From contig JAKJXP020000027.1 in the NCBI GenBank assembly GCA_022225965.2, positions 310,001 through 374,000 on the forward strand: a stretch of 64,000 bases of DNA, written 5' to 3'. Each line of letters opens with the position of its first letter. Positions within the stretch are counted from its first letter, which is position 1. This DNA is from Diatrype stigma. Its lineage: Eukaryota; Ascomycota; Sordariomycetes; Xylariales; Diatrypaceae. This document shows, in pieces, positions 34,724 through 46,206 of the stretch. The notes under the pieces were generated by a model. That model saw only the letters and a program-made list of their open reading frames with translations. It searched no databases and was not told the origin of the DNA. The position numbers and the translations under genes are program-made.

Positions 34724-37700
34724 GGTTGAATTGTCGTGTCACGCCACCGGGTGAGAATTGCGAAGGATCCAAGCGTGGTATATGGGCTTGCTTGTGCCGC
34801 GTTTCGTCGATGGATTGACACACCCTCTTGGCAATAGCACACAACAGCGTCGTCGGCCCGGCTAACAGCGACCTTGACCTTGGCCCATGAAGGTCATCGA
34901 AGGGTCGAATGATTGGCAGTTGTCGATTATCGCGAGTCGAGCCGGTCCAGCCTATGCAGGCGATATCCTGTAATTCCGAAGATCCCTCTCCTTCCGGCGC
35001 GATGATAGACCTGGTGCTGTTGTGTCGACGGGATAGTGGTGATGGTAATGGTGGCTGTGGTTGTCGTTTGTCTCTAGAGATGTTGATTGCAGTAGGAAAG
35101 GATCAGACGGAACGGTGAGACCACGATGTTCAGTGGCTGTGTAGCCTGGCTGCCCTGACTGGCCCGACCTGCCCTGGGGATCCCATCCATCCCATACATA
35201 CACCCCCAAACCGTAGCGGGGTCCACAATAAATCGAACTTTTAGCACTGATCAGGAAACAGAAGGGCGCTAGTGGGTTTCGGAACTTGGAGAGGGGGCAC
35301 TGGCTGGACACTGGCTGGGCGCTGGCTGGGCACGGGGGGTTTTACTGGGCGGCACTGGGCTGCACTGGGTCACTGTTGCAGTAGCCAGCAGCCAGTAGCC
35401 AGTAGGTAGCCAGTAGCCGGCCAAGCCAGTGATAGCTAGCGAGCGATTTATGACCTACCTACCTAGGTACAGGGTGGTTTGAGGAGCAGAGGAACTGCCA
35501 TGCAGCAGAAGCAGAACTGAGACTGATGAGGTGTGGTGCACAGTGTTGATTGTTAGCCCACACACATGTACCTACCCAGGAGGTACCGATGTAGCTACCT
35601 ACAGTTATCCCGTTAGTTGTTGCGTTATCTGATCTGATTGGATTGTTCCTGTCCCGTCCCTGCCATTCCGCCGCTATGCTACCCATTTATCACGTTAGGC
35701 CGGTGCGAAGTACGAACTTCTCGTGGTTACTAGGTACCTTTCCCGCCGACGGCACGGGGCTCTGCCTTCTTTCTGTTTTCCACGCTTTCTTCCAGGGTTG
35801 CCAGCCAACCTGCCTTAGGTACACTGATCAACATCCAACTCTTGGCAGGGTGAGCAAGTTTCCTTCACCTGCAACTTACAGCACACACCAAACACAGCGC
35901 ACAACGCACAACACCCGTGGACACGGGCAACCTACCTAGGTACCTATGCGGTAACGTAAGGTTGGCATCAAGTCTGTCTGCATGTGCATTCATCCGAATT
36001 TTAAGGAACACGAAGAGCTAAATGAGCAACATCTGATCCAATAGCACGACTCAAAATACTATTAAGGAAGAACTAACTAGCAACTAACGAATTCAATTAG
36101 GTTCTGGCAACCAGGCAACCTAAGAAGTCTGGGCAACTCTCAATACAGTGGGACACATACATCTATCGACGTACCTAGTATGTATGTATGTATATCTGTA
36201 TATACTATAGTTACCTAGGTGGTTAATATGCCCTATTGTACCTATTATTGGGCAGCCAGCCAGCCAACGGGCGGGCATGTGTATCCTACCTTCGGCTGTC
36301 TTCCTCACCATCCCCTCACTCCCGTCTCGTCATTGGCAAAATTGGGTTTCAGCAGTCCCCGATATGCGCCCTCCGTTCACGTGGGCTCCTGTCGATATTT
36401 ATTAGGAGCTTTTCCGACCCCTTAAGGTTGTTGTTTATTGTCTCTAGACTCGCGCGGCACAACCATCCGGTTCCTATGACAGCGCGTGGCTCGACTAACC
36501 CGCGTAACTAGCATCGTACACCTGCATAGTGCCATCTAACTACTACAGGTATGCAATCCTTGGCTTCGAGGTACGGGTTCAAGTGGGAGGACAACACAAA
36601 TGAGATCATGGTCTTGTGACGGCCAACGGCCAACGGTCCCAGAGCACTGGATCGACGGAAGCCGATCCTAAGTTAAAACGGCAACATACGGCAGAACACG
36701 GGCCTGACGGGTAATACTTCGGACATGTCCAGATATCGAGCCGGTTCAAAAGGTGCCACGGAAGGATAGACGCCGTTGAAAACCCTCATGGACACCAAGG
36801 CATCATTCCCATTCGGCAGTATCAAATCAATTTACCTACTACCTATCTACTAGGTATGACTCAGTCACGTTCTTAGGTTCTTGAATTGCTCACTACATGC
36901 CGTTAAGTACATACCTGTAAGCAACTAACACAATTTAGATAGCGGTAAGTAGTGGATGGACGTAGGATTCGAAGAGTGGCACCAAGGGCACCTACTTGTT
37001 CGGTAGTCTTGGGTAGTATTCTCGTTAACCGTCAAATGGTTAAAGGATAGGGCGGAAGGCCAGCAGGGCCAGCCCTAGTCATGGTGTCTACATTGTATGC
37101 CCATACTGCATCTTGACTAGTCTGCGTCTACTCAAGCCCTCTGGTCTTTTCCTAGTTTCGGGAATCCGGCACCACCGCCAGGACATTTCTTGATATTTTC
37201 TCGCAAACCGTCACCCGCAAACGGGTCCCCAGCCAGCTGTATACTATAGTAGTAAGTCCAGACTCCAGAGGCCCACGAAGCGATTGCACACTGCAAAAAT
37301 CATGGGAAGAGAGCGAGAATAATATGGGGTTCATATGGGGTTCGTAGAGAAATACCGTAGCAACCCAAAACCAGCCCTAGTGCCGTATTGTGACGACAGG
37401 CTCGCTCAGGCTTCAGGAACAAGAGCAGCCGTAAGGCCCGTCGAACGGATATATCGGCGCAGATCTCGGCACGGTGCACGACGTGCCAAGATGGGGATAG
37501 CTGCATATAGTGAATTGAAAGGCATCAATTCGATAGTCGGATATTCTACGTACGTAGATTTGACTGTGCCGCTATTGCCAGACCTACACAGACTCCAACT
37601 TATCCTAGAATCCCACATGAGAGCCGGTGATGTAATGTCGAAGTATCCAGAGTGCTCGCCCTCAAGGCACCCGGACACCCAATGGCTATACGGCCCAGCT

Positions 37701-38722
37701 GGAATTGCTAGCTGCTATTTCGTAGACTATTGGGTAATAAATGAAATGCAGGCTTGCAGCTGTCAAGGTGCAAGGCCGGTAGTTGAAAATCTTATTCTTG
37801 TTCGTAGTAGTGAAGTAGGGGTGAAGTAGGGGTGAGTGGTCCGAGTAGCGCGGCCGCCACATCGGAAAAGATTTAATCGTTCCATTCTAGAAATATACAT
37901 CCGGTTTTTTATCTCGTCCGCCGAACACCCACGCCGAACCACCGCTATTCCCGTGGTGCCTGGCAAGCCCTGGCATTAAGGCTGCTTTAGTCAGATCAGA
38001 GATGAAGATCCTAACCCATACAAAGGGGACGTCCAGGAATATTCCTCGAAGGCTACCTGACTACCTACGCATGTATTCATTGATCATACATACTCAAGGC
38101 TTATGACGTAGGAAAGGGGTCCTCGAGCATGATCAGCGGCCAAAAGATATTCTTACCAAATACAAATTACCTTGCAGCAGGTAGTTATGCTAGTCAGGAG
38201 TCAAGAGAGTCAAGATTCAACAATTGGGTTTTGCCTAGCATTGTTTATCTATACCTGATCCTTGAAATATCGTGATTGTGTGGTACGGGCGGAGAGTCAT
38301 TTGAGAACGGCCCGTCCCTTCCAAGCCGCGATGACTTGACGATCCATCGGCAAAATACAGAAAATAATGACCTGAAACATACAAAACGCCCACAGACACA
38401 CATTTATACCTACGTAGGTGTGGGATCATCATGTTCGAGAAAGCGTCAACATACTGGTAAAATGGTTTGTTACTTGCAGTTTTCGAGCTTATCTCTCTTC
38501 AACAAGATGTGAAATACTCACTTACCGAGGTAAGTAGTGCACACTCTCACTGCCACCCCAACTCACTCCAATGGAGGTTTTCCACCAACTACAAAGAGCT
38601 AGTTGTACCTTCATGTCTTGGGGAAAGGCAAGGCACAGAGAGGAAAGACACAGCATTGCTCGCGAAACGGTTACATCCATAGCCGTTTTCCACGCTTGGG
38701 ATATAAAACCGAATGAGCGAAG
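34724..38722. other. Long divergent intergenic region with repeat clusters
   Basis: Four kilobases without a supported gene lie between two divergent genes. An inverted and direct repeat cluster spans 35299-35430. ACCTAGGT palindromes lie at 35461, 35934 and 36213. A frame of 164 codons at 37335-37829 has no recognised features. The promoter of the PLP enzyme gene should lie at about 38200-38722. Confidence 0.5.
35299..35430. repeat. CTGGCTGGGC repeats followed by inverted copies
   Basis: ACTGGCTGG at 35299-35307 and 35310-35318, then CTGGCTGGG and ACTGGGC copies, are followed by reverse-complement units (CAGCCAGT at 35389-35396, then GCCAGTAG repeated to about 35418). The two halves can fold back on each other. 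It lies about 0.6 kb upstream of the membrane protein start. Confidence 0.75.
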
Positions 38723-40280
38723 ATGAGGGTTCCGGCAGAAGCAGAGTCATCGGACAGTCCGGACTGCGAAGAAATATATTTGTCGCAGAAAGCAGTGTCG
38801 CGCTTTGGAAGAGAACTGCGCGAAGCTCATTTCAACTTTGCGCCATCATATACCCCCTTAAATCATGGGTCTTTCGGGTCCTTCCCTTCAAGTGTCCGGG
38901 ACCACCAGAGAGGGTTGCAAGATGCGATCGAGTCACGGCCTGACACGTTCATTCGCTTCACATATCCCAAACTACTACAGCAAGCGAGGACCGCCATCTC
39001 TCCTCTTCTGGGTGCTGCAGTGGACGAAGTGGTGTTTCTTCCAAATGTCACCACCGCAATCAACGTCATCCTGAGAAACCTGTCCTACCAAGAGGGCGAT
39101 GTGATACTCTACTTCAGCACGATCTACCCATCATGTCTCAAAACGATCCAGTCCCTCGAAGAGACTACCCCAGTTGCATCACATTGCATTGAACTCACCT
39201 ACCCCGTGGAAGATTGTGCAATCATCGATAAATTCAGGGCTGCCATCGACCAGTTCTCCCAGCCCAAAAGCAGCAGGGTCAAGCTAGCATTGTTCGATAC
39301 AGTCCTTACCTTCCCCGGCGTTCGCTTCCCCTGGGAGTCTCTCGTCCGGGTTTGCAGAGAACAGGGCGTGCTGAGCTGCATTGACGGCGCGCACGGAATT
39401 GGCCATATCGATCTGACTTACCTAGCCCGCGAGGGGCCGGACTTCTTTGTCAGCAATTGTTATAAGTAGGTTCTGTCTTTTTTTCTGTGGTTTTGTATAA
39501 TTCCCTTTCACGCGGTCGCAACCCGAGTCCACATCTCGACAGAGGTCGGAGTTCGGTCGTCACTTGACGCATTCTTAACTTAATTACTGCTTCTTCAGGT
39601 GGCTCTTCGTGCCTCGAGGTTGCGCGGTAATGTATGTTCTGTACCGAAACCAGTCCTTGATAAAAACGACATTTCCAACTGCAGAGGGATTTCTCCCTGA
39701 GGATCAGCGCAGACGCCTGTCAACTAAGGAGTACTTTGTCCAACTGTTCAACAAAATTGCTACTACGGATACAACACCCTACCTGTGCATTGTAGAGGCA
39801 TTGAAGTTTAGAAACGAGATATGTGGTGGTGAAAGCCAGGTTCGCGATTATTGCATCCATCTCGCAAGAGATGGCGGCGATAGGATGGCAGCGATGCTGG
39901 GCACCAACGTTCTGGAGAATTTAACACGAACTCTCCGGAACTGTTGCTTCGCCAATGTGCGCTTGCCCCTAGAGATTGAACAGGGAACAGTGCCACCTTG
40001 GAGCCCTTCTCAAGTAGAAAAGAACATGGGCAAGGTGCCAGTAGAAGAGGCAAACGCCGTGGCCGATTGGATCACAAAGAAATCGGTGGAAGAATTCGAC
40101 ACGTTCATCGCGACGAGATACTATGCCGGAGCTTTCTGGGTTAGGATCTCCAGCCAAATCTACCTTCAACGGGAGGACTTCGAATGGGCGGCTGCTGTTC
40201 TGCTCGAGCTCTGCGGTCGGGTCAAGGCCGGGTGCTGGAAGGAGGATGGCGATACACAAGGCCCAGACATGCGCCCATGA
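38723..40280 (+). CDS. PLP-dependent class V aminotransferase-fold enzyme, EGT2/LolT-like
   Basis: Two exons (38723-39465, 39599-40280) with a 133-bp intron encode 474 residues. 'LNHGSFGSFP' near residue 46 is the hallmark N-terminal motif of the isopenicillin-N-epimerase-like group, which includes the fungal ergothioneine C-S lyase EGT2. The PLP-binding Asp sits in 'SCIDGAHGIG' (D221). The Schiff-base Lys is K248, encoded across the splice, in 'SNCYKWLFVPRG'. Most relatives have His before this Lys, whereas here it is Tyr. The second half ('EDFEWAAAVLLELC' at the end) also follows EGT2 in length and order. Substrate remains open: hercynylcysteine-sulfoxide lyase, a cysteine desulfurase-like lyase or a racemase are possible. 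No EGT1-like gene is in the window. The start is the ATG giving an Asp/Ser-rich 30-residue tail. Confidence 0.87.
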
Positions 40281-42517
40281 GACCAACGATTGCACCACCC
40301 ACCACATATTAAGCTATCGTTAAACGACCACCCTCCGATCATATCATTTCACATGTCCACGACACAAGGGCCAAAGCTGGTCTTTTGATGCTTCTCTCGC
40401 CTATGAATTATCTATAGTGATGCTTACGCACGATGATGAAAATGTCTTGCTGTCACATCTCACGTTGTCTCGATACGTCACAAGCTTCGCACCAAATTGG
40501 CCTTGGTGATCAGAAGGTACGAATGCACAGGGCTTGGGATCGTGTTGACAAGGCGCAATTGGCGAATCAGAACATGAGATGGGTCGCCTAGGTAGGACGC
40601 AAGATAGCTTCACTTTGTGCAAGCTAAGGCTGCGTACCCCCCTCCATCACAGCTGTCATTCCCCTCACCGCTCGTCTGGTTTCGTTGTCCATACCCAGTG
40701 GTTTTTTGCTGTCTCCCTAAGCCAGCACCCGGGAAGAGACAGGACAGCATTTGCTTTAACTAGCTTAATACCTTATTGTATTTTCCCACGGAACACATTG
40801 GTCGTTTTCCTCTGCCGAAACCACTCAATAACGGCAGCTTGCATGGCACAGCCCGGATGAAATGATCCAAGGGCAGGTAGCATCATCGTACAAATCTAAT
40901 GTGTCCTGGCGGCTCTCCAGTCCCGAACTCGCGGGCCCCTCTCTCGCACTCATTCACTGACTCTCGTCTGCGATGGCTTTAGTCAGGGAAGGGGTATTAG
41001 TTGGGGTCAGGCGTATAGGTAAGCCCTAAGGGCCTTATTGGTGCCCAAATATGCCTGTCTAGGTCGCAATGAATACCTAGGTAGTTTAGTAGTATAAGTC
41101 TCCCTAACAGACCGGGCGATGAGGCTCAAAAAGATCTCCTACCTAAATATCGCCGCACTAGATACGTGGCTACCAGAGCCGTCTCTGTTTCGGATCGCCG
41201 CCGGGTGGAGCTGGCCGCCTGGAACGAAATAGTCGCGAGCTTGCCTGCTGCTGCTACTGCTGCTGCAGAAGACCCCCGTGAGGATAGGGCGGATGGGACC
41301 CAAGGACGTGTTCAATTGCGCGCTTGATTGGACGAGGGCGCGCATGTGGCTTGCATTACCACCCGCATACTCGAGAGACAAGACGGGGCAAACTAACAGG
41401 TCGCCGAGGCGCTCTCCGGAGGCAGACATTGTAATATGGCTCCCTACACCAACTCTTTCTACTGCTGCTACTGCTACTGCTACCGCCACTACCTTCCGGT
41501 GCGCCCCCCAGCATGAACCGTGGAGGAACCGTCGATGCGTTTTCTTTCGTGAGACAGAACTCCCAACGAGGTCGGACCTGATTCGCACTCGTTGCCTGTC
41601 GGGAATGGCCAGGACCAACAGTACCCAGGCGCCCTATGATACTATGAACCGATCAGAGTGCCTAGGTAGCTGCATAGGGCCGCCTTGCCAGCTTGCCCCC
41701 GCGAGGACATGGCCCATTTATCGGTAGGTACAGGTAGCGGCGATCTTGCCCTCCTCAAGAAAGGGGAGCCTAGATACCTAGGTATGTGTGTGTAAGTATG
41801 CCTTGTAAGTATGTAACCACTAGGTTCTTTTCTTTCTTTTCTCACATACCTACCTTAGGTATCAGCGGTTATCCTTCATAACTATAGCCATGTATTATAC
41901 ACGCATACCCAGACTACTTTACACAGCACACGCCGCGCCCCAGCGTTGCCCCAGCTTGCTCGGGGGGAGAGGAGGAGGATATAAGGCGAAAAGTCACCCC
42001 AATTTGCCTTTCCCTCCCAAACAAGGCCTAATCCCTTTCCCCCATCTCATGTCAAACCACATCGCTCCATGATCTTCACCGAGGCTGTTGTCGATAGGTG
42101 GCTCGTGGACGTTTGAGGCCCGGTGACAGACAAGCTTCACCCCTCGTTACGGCACACACTTCTCTCATCATCGCGTTGCTGCTACAGCCCCAAAGCAAGC
42201 CCGATTCGTTTGCAGACCGCATACGGAATCCCGAGCAGGGCTGTCTTCCCGCCCTCAAGCCTCACGTCTCACGCCTTCAGGCTAGCCACAGTCAGCCAGC
42301 CACCTACCTAGCTATCCCGCACCGCTTTCGCTAGTTGGTTGGTCACTTGTTTCGCCATAAGCCGCCGCCTAGTTCGTTCTTTACCGGCATTGTCGCCCGC
42401 TCGTCCCGTCGACCAGTCGGGACTGTCAGAGTCACCGGGGCCCTTTCACCCGAAACCTCGGTCGGTCACCATCCCGACTTCACCACCACCACTACCACCA
42501 CCACTACCACCACCACC
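40281..42517. other. Intergenic region, 2.2 kb
   Basis: No supported gene. Contains CTG/CTA repeats near 41244-41268 and 41459-41482, ACCTAGGT palindromes at 41075 and 41776, and a CAC/TAC repeat (42480-42516) just before the next start codon. Small frames lack family features. Confidence 0.5.
42480..42517 (+). repeat. ACCACC/ACTACC repeat immediately before a start codon
   Basis: CACCAC and TACCAC units run directly into the ATG at 42518. If translated from an upstream ATG (42335) they would encode a run of threonines, which favours their being a leader sequence. Confidence 0.8.
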
Positions 42518-43390
42518 ATGAACTACCACGGGCCGACATTCGCCAACGCCGGCGATCCCGGCATGGGCATGGGCCCGGGCCCCGCCAATCACTATGGCTA
42601 CGACGGCTTCGACGACGGGGACGAGGACGAAGATTTCGACGACGACGAGGAGGAGGACGAAGAGGAGGACGGCGAGTCGGTGTACTCGACGAGCAGCGCC
42701 GGATCCGGCTCCGGCTCCGGGAGCAGTAGGAGCAGCGCGTCCTCGTTCGCGAGCAGCCCGGGGTCGGGGTACGTGCGGACGCTGGGGTCGGGGGCGTCGA
42801 TCAGCTCGACCTGGTCGTCGTCGGGGTCGGTCTCGTTCGTGTACCGCGTGACCGACGACCCGTACTACAGCTGGGGCTGGGGTGACGACGGCGACGTCGC
42901 GGGCGCCGTGACGCGCCACGTCGACGGGCGCGCCGACCCGCGCGTCCGCGCCGCCGCCCACGTCCTGAGCGGGCCGTTCGCGCAGTTCCGCTCCGGCAAG
43001 AAGAAGAAGCACCACCACCACCGCTCCCGCCATAGCTCATCCCCGGGTGGTGGTGGTGGGCCCCAACAACACTATCAGCAGCAGCAGCAGCAGCCTAGGC
43101 CCCCTATGGCTGGTGGTGGTGGTGGGGGCCCGGGGTTCCGCGAGCCGATGATGATGCCGCCTCACGATCCCCGCATGATGATGATGGGCGGTGCTGGCCC
43201 GGGTAGTCCCCCAGGTGGCCACTACCCCCCGCCGCCGCCGCCACCGCCTCCGCCGCCACCGCAGGCCGGCCCCCCGCCGCAGGCCGGCTTCCCGGGCGGC
43301 TTCATCGACCTGGGCGCCCAGCAGGGTGGACCGCCGCAGCAGCCCATGAATCAAGCCTGGGGAGCCCCGCCGGGCCAATTCTACGGATGA
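42518..43390 (+). CDS. Low-complexity Gly/Pro/His-rich protein of unknown function
   Basis: One exon of 290 residues. An acidic block (Asp/Glu, residues about 27-55) is followed by a Ser/Gly region and a short ordered-looking part, 'SFVYRVTDDPYYSWGWGDD', leading to 'ARVRAAAHVLSGPFAQF'-like sequence. The C-terminal half is His, Gly, Gln, Met and Pro runs, including a twelve-proline stretch near residue 240 that could bind SH3, WW or profilin domains. I do not recognise the family. Strong coding-type third-position GC and the uninterrupted frame support a gene. The start at 42518 is chosen because the frame upstream (ATG at 42335) would be translated through a CAC/ACC repeat. GC-rich antisense frames here are shadows. 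Confidence 0.58.
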   Translation: MNYHGPTFANAGDPGMGMGPGPANHYGYDGFDDGDEDEDFDDDEEEDEEEDGESVYSTSSAGSGSGSGSSRSSASSFASSPGSGYVRTLGSGASISSTWSSSGSVSFVYRVTDDPYYSWGWGDDGDVAGAVTRHVDGRADPRVRAAAHVLSGPFAQFRSGKKKKHHHHRSRHSSSPGGGGGPQQHYQQQQQQPRPPMAGGGGGGPGFREPMMMPPHDPRMMMMGGAGPGSPPGGHYPPPPPPPPPPPPQAGPPPQAGFPGGFIDLGAQQGGPPQQPMNQAWGAPPGQFYG

Positions 43391-43694
43391 GGTGGCGGTG
43401 GTGGTCATCCCATCTAGATGTTCGGCAAGATGCCACGATGAACTATTTATTCATGGCTGGCCACTAATACTAACTACCTACTGTTTTGTTGTTGCTGTCA
43501 TGACAGGAAGATCATTCGGAGTGAGTTGGTTGAAGGTATGGCCAAAGCTCACGCGTAACGAAGTCTGTTGTTTTTCATGACTCTAATGTTCTATTCTATT
43601 CTATTGCTATTGCTATTGTCTATACGTGGATTCTGTGTTTATTGCTTTAATTTCACCCTCTGCTTCTTCTTTTCCTGGCGTTGATCATGGGTTT

Positions 43695-43720
43695 GGGTAT
43701 GGGTATGGGTATGGGTATGG
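43695..43720 (+). repeat. GGGTAT hexamer repeat, four copies
   Basis: Four perfect GGGTAT units. This is not the TTAGGG telomere sequence and shows no sign of being an old chromosome end. Confidence 0.85.
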
Positions 43721-45474
43721 ATATGGAAGGCCCGAGACAGACAAGGCGAAAAAGGATTTACGTGGTTGGTGTTCTAGGTGCCGAGATTTTGTCATGGATA
43801 GATGAGACAGACATACTTTCCCCAGTTTCTTCGATCCAATGCTCTTACAGACAGAGGGTTTGTTTGTGCGGTACAGTGTTTATGGGATGCTTTATTGAAT
43901 CACGGTGATGCGATTCTTTGATGGGTTCAAAGCTGTATCTTCGGTTTGCCAACGGACGGTTGTTTGGGATGGTCCTCTGTATTTTAAGACTTGATGTGAG
44001 AAGGGAGACAAAGAAGCAACTGGTTTTTTCCTTCAGAATTGCGCTGCCCCTGTGAGAGCTGATCTGATTATCATTATCATTATAATTGTTGTTATTTCTT
44101 TCTCTCTTCTTGGAGGTTGGACTGCATCTCGCCCGCACCCGCATCCGCGCCAAAGTGCGCCGGTAGGCTGGAATGACACCTCCGATGACCTGGATCGGAT
44201 CAGCAAATCAGGGACAACGACTCCGTCCCTGGTGAGGTGGTGTGTCAGCGCATCTGCGCGTCTACATACATTGAGTACTTATCTCACCATACGATGTGCT
44301 ACCACACAGTCGTATGGGAAGGAAATGCAGCAATCCCGCATGAGCCAAGAAGCTACTTTGTTTTGACACTGCAGTTGCACTGGTCAGGCCTATCCAATGG
44401 ATCTTAACGAGTCGAAAGACATTCTGCAGCACGTGTTGTTCCTGTTGTCGTGATTGCTGTTGCTGTTGCTGTTTATATGTAGATTATGTAGATGCGTACG
44501 TACAGAGTGTGTTGGGGTCATGTTCATGTTTTGTTTAGAGCGCAGAAGAAAGGAGGTGGTTGCCTGAGCCTTTCGAACCAGCCCCTGACTCTCGGCTCCC
44601 CACCCTCTCTCACTGCTGCACTTCATTGATTCACTCGTGCCAACTGCAACAGTGCCAAAGTGCCAAAGTGCCAAAGCCAAAGTGCAGGTGTGCTTAGCAG
44701 CCTTGAAGCATGTGTGTTAATCCAAGATTGGACTAGATGGGTTATGATAACTGCTTAGGTACCTACTGGGCTGCCTCGCCCAGAACCCGATGGCTTTGGT
44801 CCACCAATGAGAACTTCTCGGTAAATTCCCCCCTCCGTTCAACGTTGGTTATGCATAAGGAGGTAAGCAGGTAGGTAACGTAGGTATGTAGGTATGTTCT
44901 GCGGCATGTGTGCACTGCCCGATACTGTTGGCTAGGAAGGTATGTAGGTCTGTATGTAGGTATGCATGTATAATGCTACCTACCAACCAGCTACCAACTG
45001 ATAACATCAGGGAGTAAAAGGCTAAGACCACGGCCTCCGAAGCAAGTAACCTGAGGTACCCAAATCGAATAGACAAGTTTCTGCAAAAACATCCGTTTGG
45101 TCGAGTAGTGTTCTACCAGGTCTCGGGTTCCCGCAGTAGCTATGCTGCTCAGGCCAATTCTGCCCTATGAGGCGTGCATGGCTGCATGGGTATCGGCAAG
45201 AACAGCAGCATCAGGGACAGGACACCTTTGATGCCCTTGATCCACAGGTAGTCCATAGAGCGTAAATGTTTCATCTCTGGCCGTGTAAGACCTGAAGAGT
45301 AGGCATACACCTGTATATCCTGTATAGCGGCAACCCATTCGGTCATGCCGGTTCTTTGATAGAGTACCTAAGAGTCTCCTCTGGTGCCAGTTCTCTGGTC
45401 AGTCTGGTGCAAGTTCAAGTTGTGACTAACAGGGTCAAGTACCCGAGTGGGCTGTGCTCGATCACTGCCTCACT

Positions 45475-45501
45475 GCAGCAGCAGCAGCAGCAGCAGCAGC
45501 A
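45475..45501 (+). repeat. GCA trinucleotide repeat, nine copies
   Basis: Perfect GCA9 outside any supported coding frame. Confidence 0.9.
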
Positions 45502-46206
45502 CCATCCCTTAGCAGCTCGCCGTAGTTAGCGGCCAGCTTAGCCTGTCGTATGTCATACCGCCCACTAACTTCCAAGGTTGTCAGCCCCTATACTACCTAA
45601 TACCTAGGCAGAGCAATATGCGCCTCTCCCTACCTAGGTATAGTAGGATAGCACAATATCTGCACTAGAGTCCACTGCAGGCAGAAATTATCTCGATAGA
45701 AGCAACTGGCTGGCAAATGCTTTGTACAACAGTCATAATTGATCTGGTTTCAATCAGGAACGAGCATGGGGAATGGGCATGACTAAGGTCAGAGTGAACC
45801 GGTGATTTACCAATGTACGACCGTATGCCTACCACCCTTAATGTCTACCCCCTATGGGGCACAGTAGAGGCAGAGAACAATGACAACGACGAGGTGCATA
45901 TCGGTCTGACGGCCTCGCCGTGACGATCTAGAAGTCATCGGCAAGGCTCCCTCTTTCGCTACACATATAAAGGGTCATTGCCTACCCCGCAGCCTTTCAA
46001 GATATGCTTCCTTCGTAGTTCAAGTCATAAATAATCCGCTTCTTTCGTGATTGACCAACATATACAGGTCACATCTCAAGGGTGGGTGTGAGCTGAATAA
46101 TATTCACTTACGCCAAGTTTTGATGGTGTAGAAACCTGGATACCTCACATCTTGTCAACAAACCGGGACTTATTCTTCTGTTTGGGGAATATCATCATAG
46201 AACCGA

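Larger units (their letters stand above)
43391..46206. other. Intergenic region, 2.8 kb
   Basis: No supported gene. A GGGTAT hexamer repeat (43695-43720), a CTGTTG repeat near 44455-44475, a triple GTGCCAAA unit near 44652-44680 and a GCA9 repeat (45475-45501) are present. An ACCTAGGT palindrome lies at 45632. The ATPase gene promoter should lie in the last several hundred bases. Confidence 0.5.

Noticed and set aside
37335..37829. Plus-strand frame of 164 codons
   Set aside because: Mixed composition without domain, membrane or repeat features, in a low-GC intergenic stretch; length is within chance.
41139..41618. Minus-strand frame of 159 codons
   Set aside because: Contains translated CAG/TAG repeat runs and no recognised feature.
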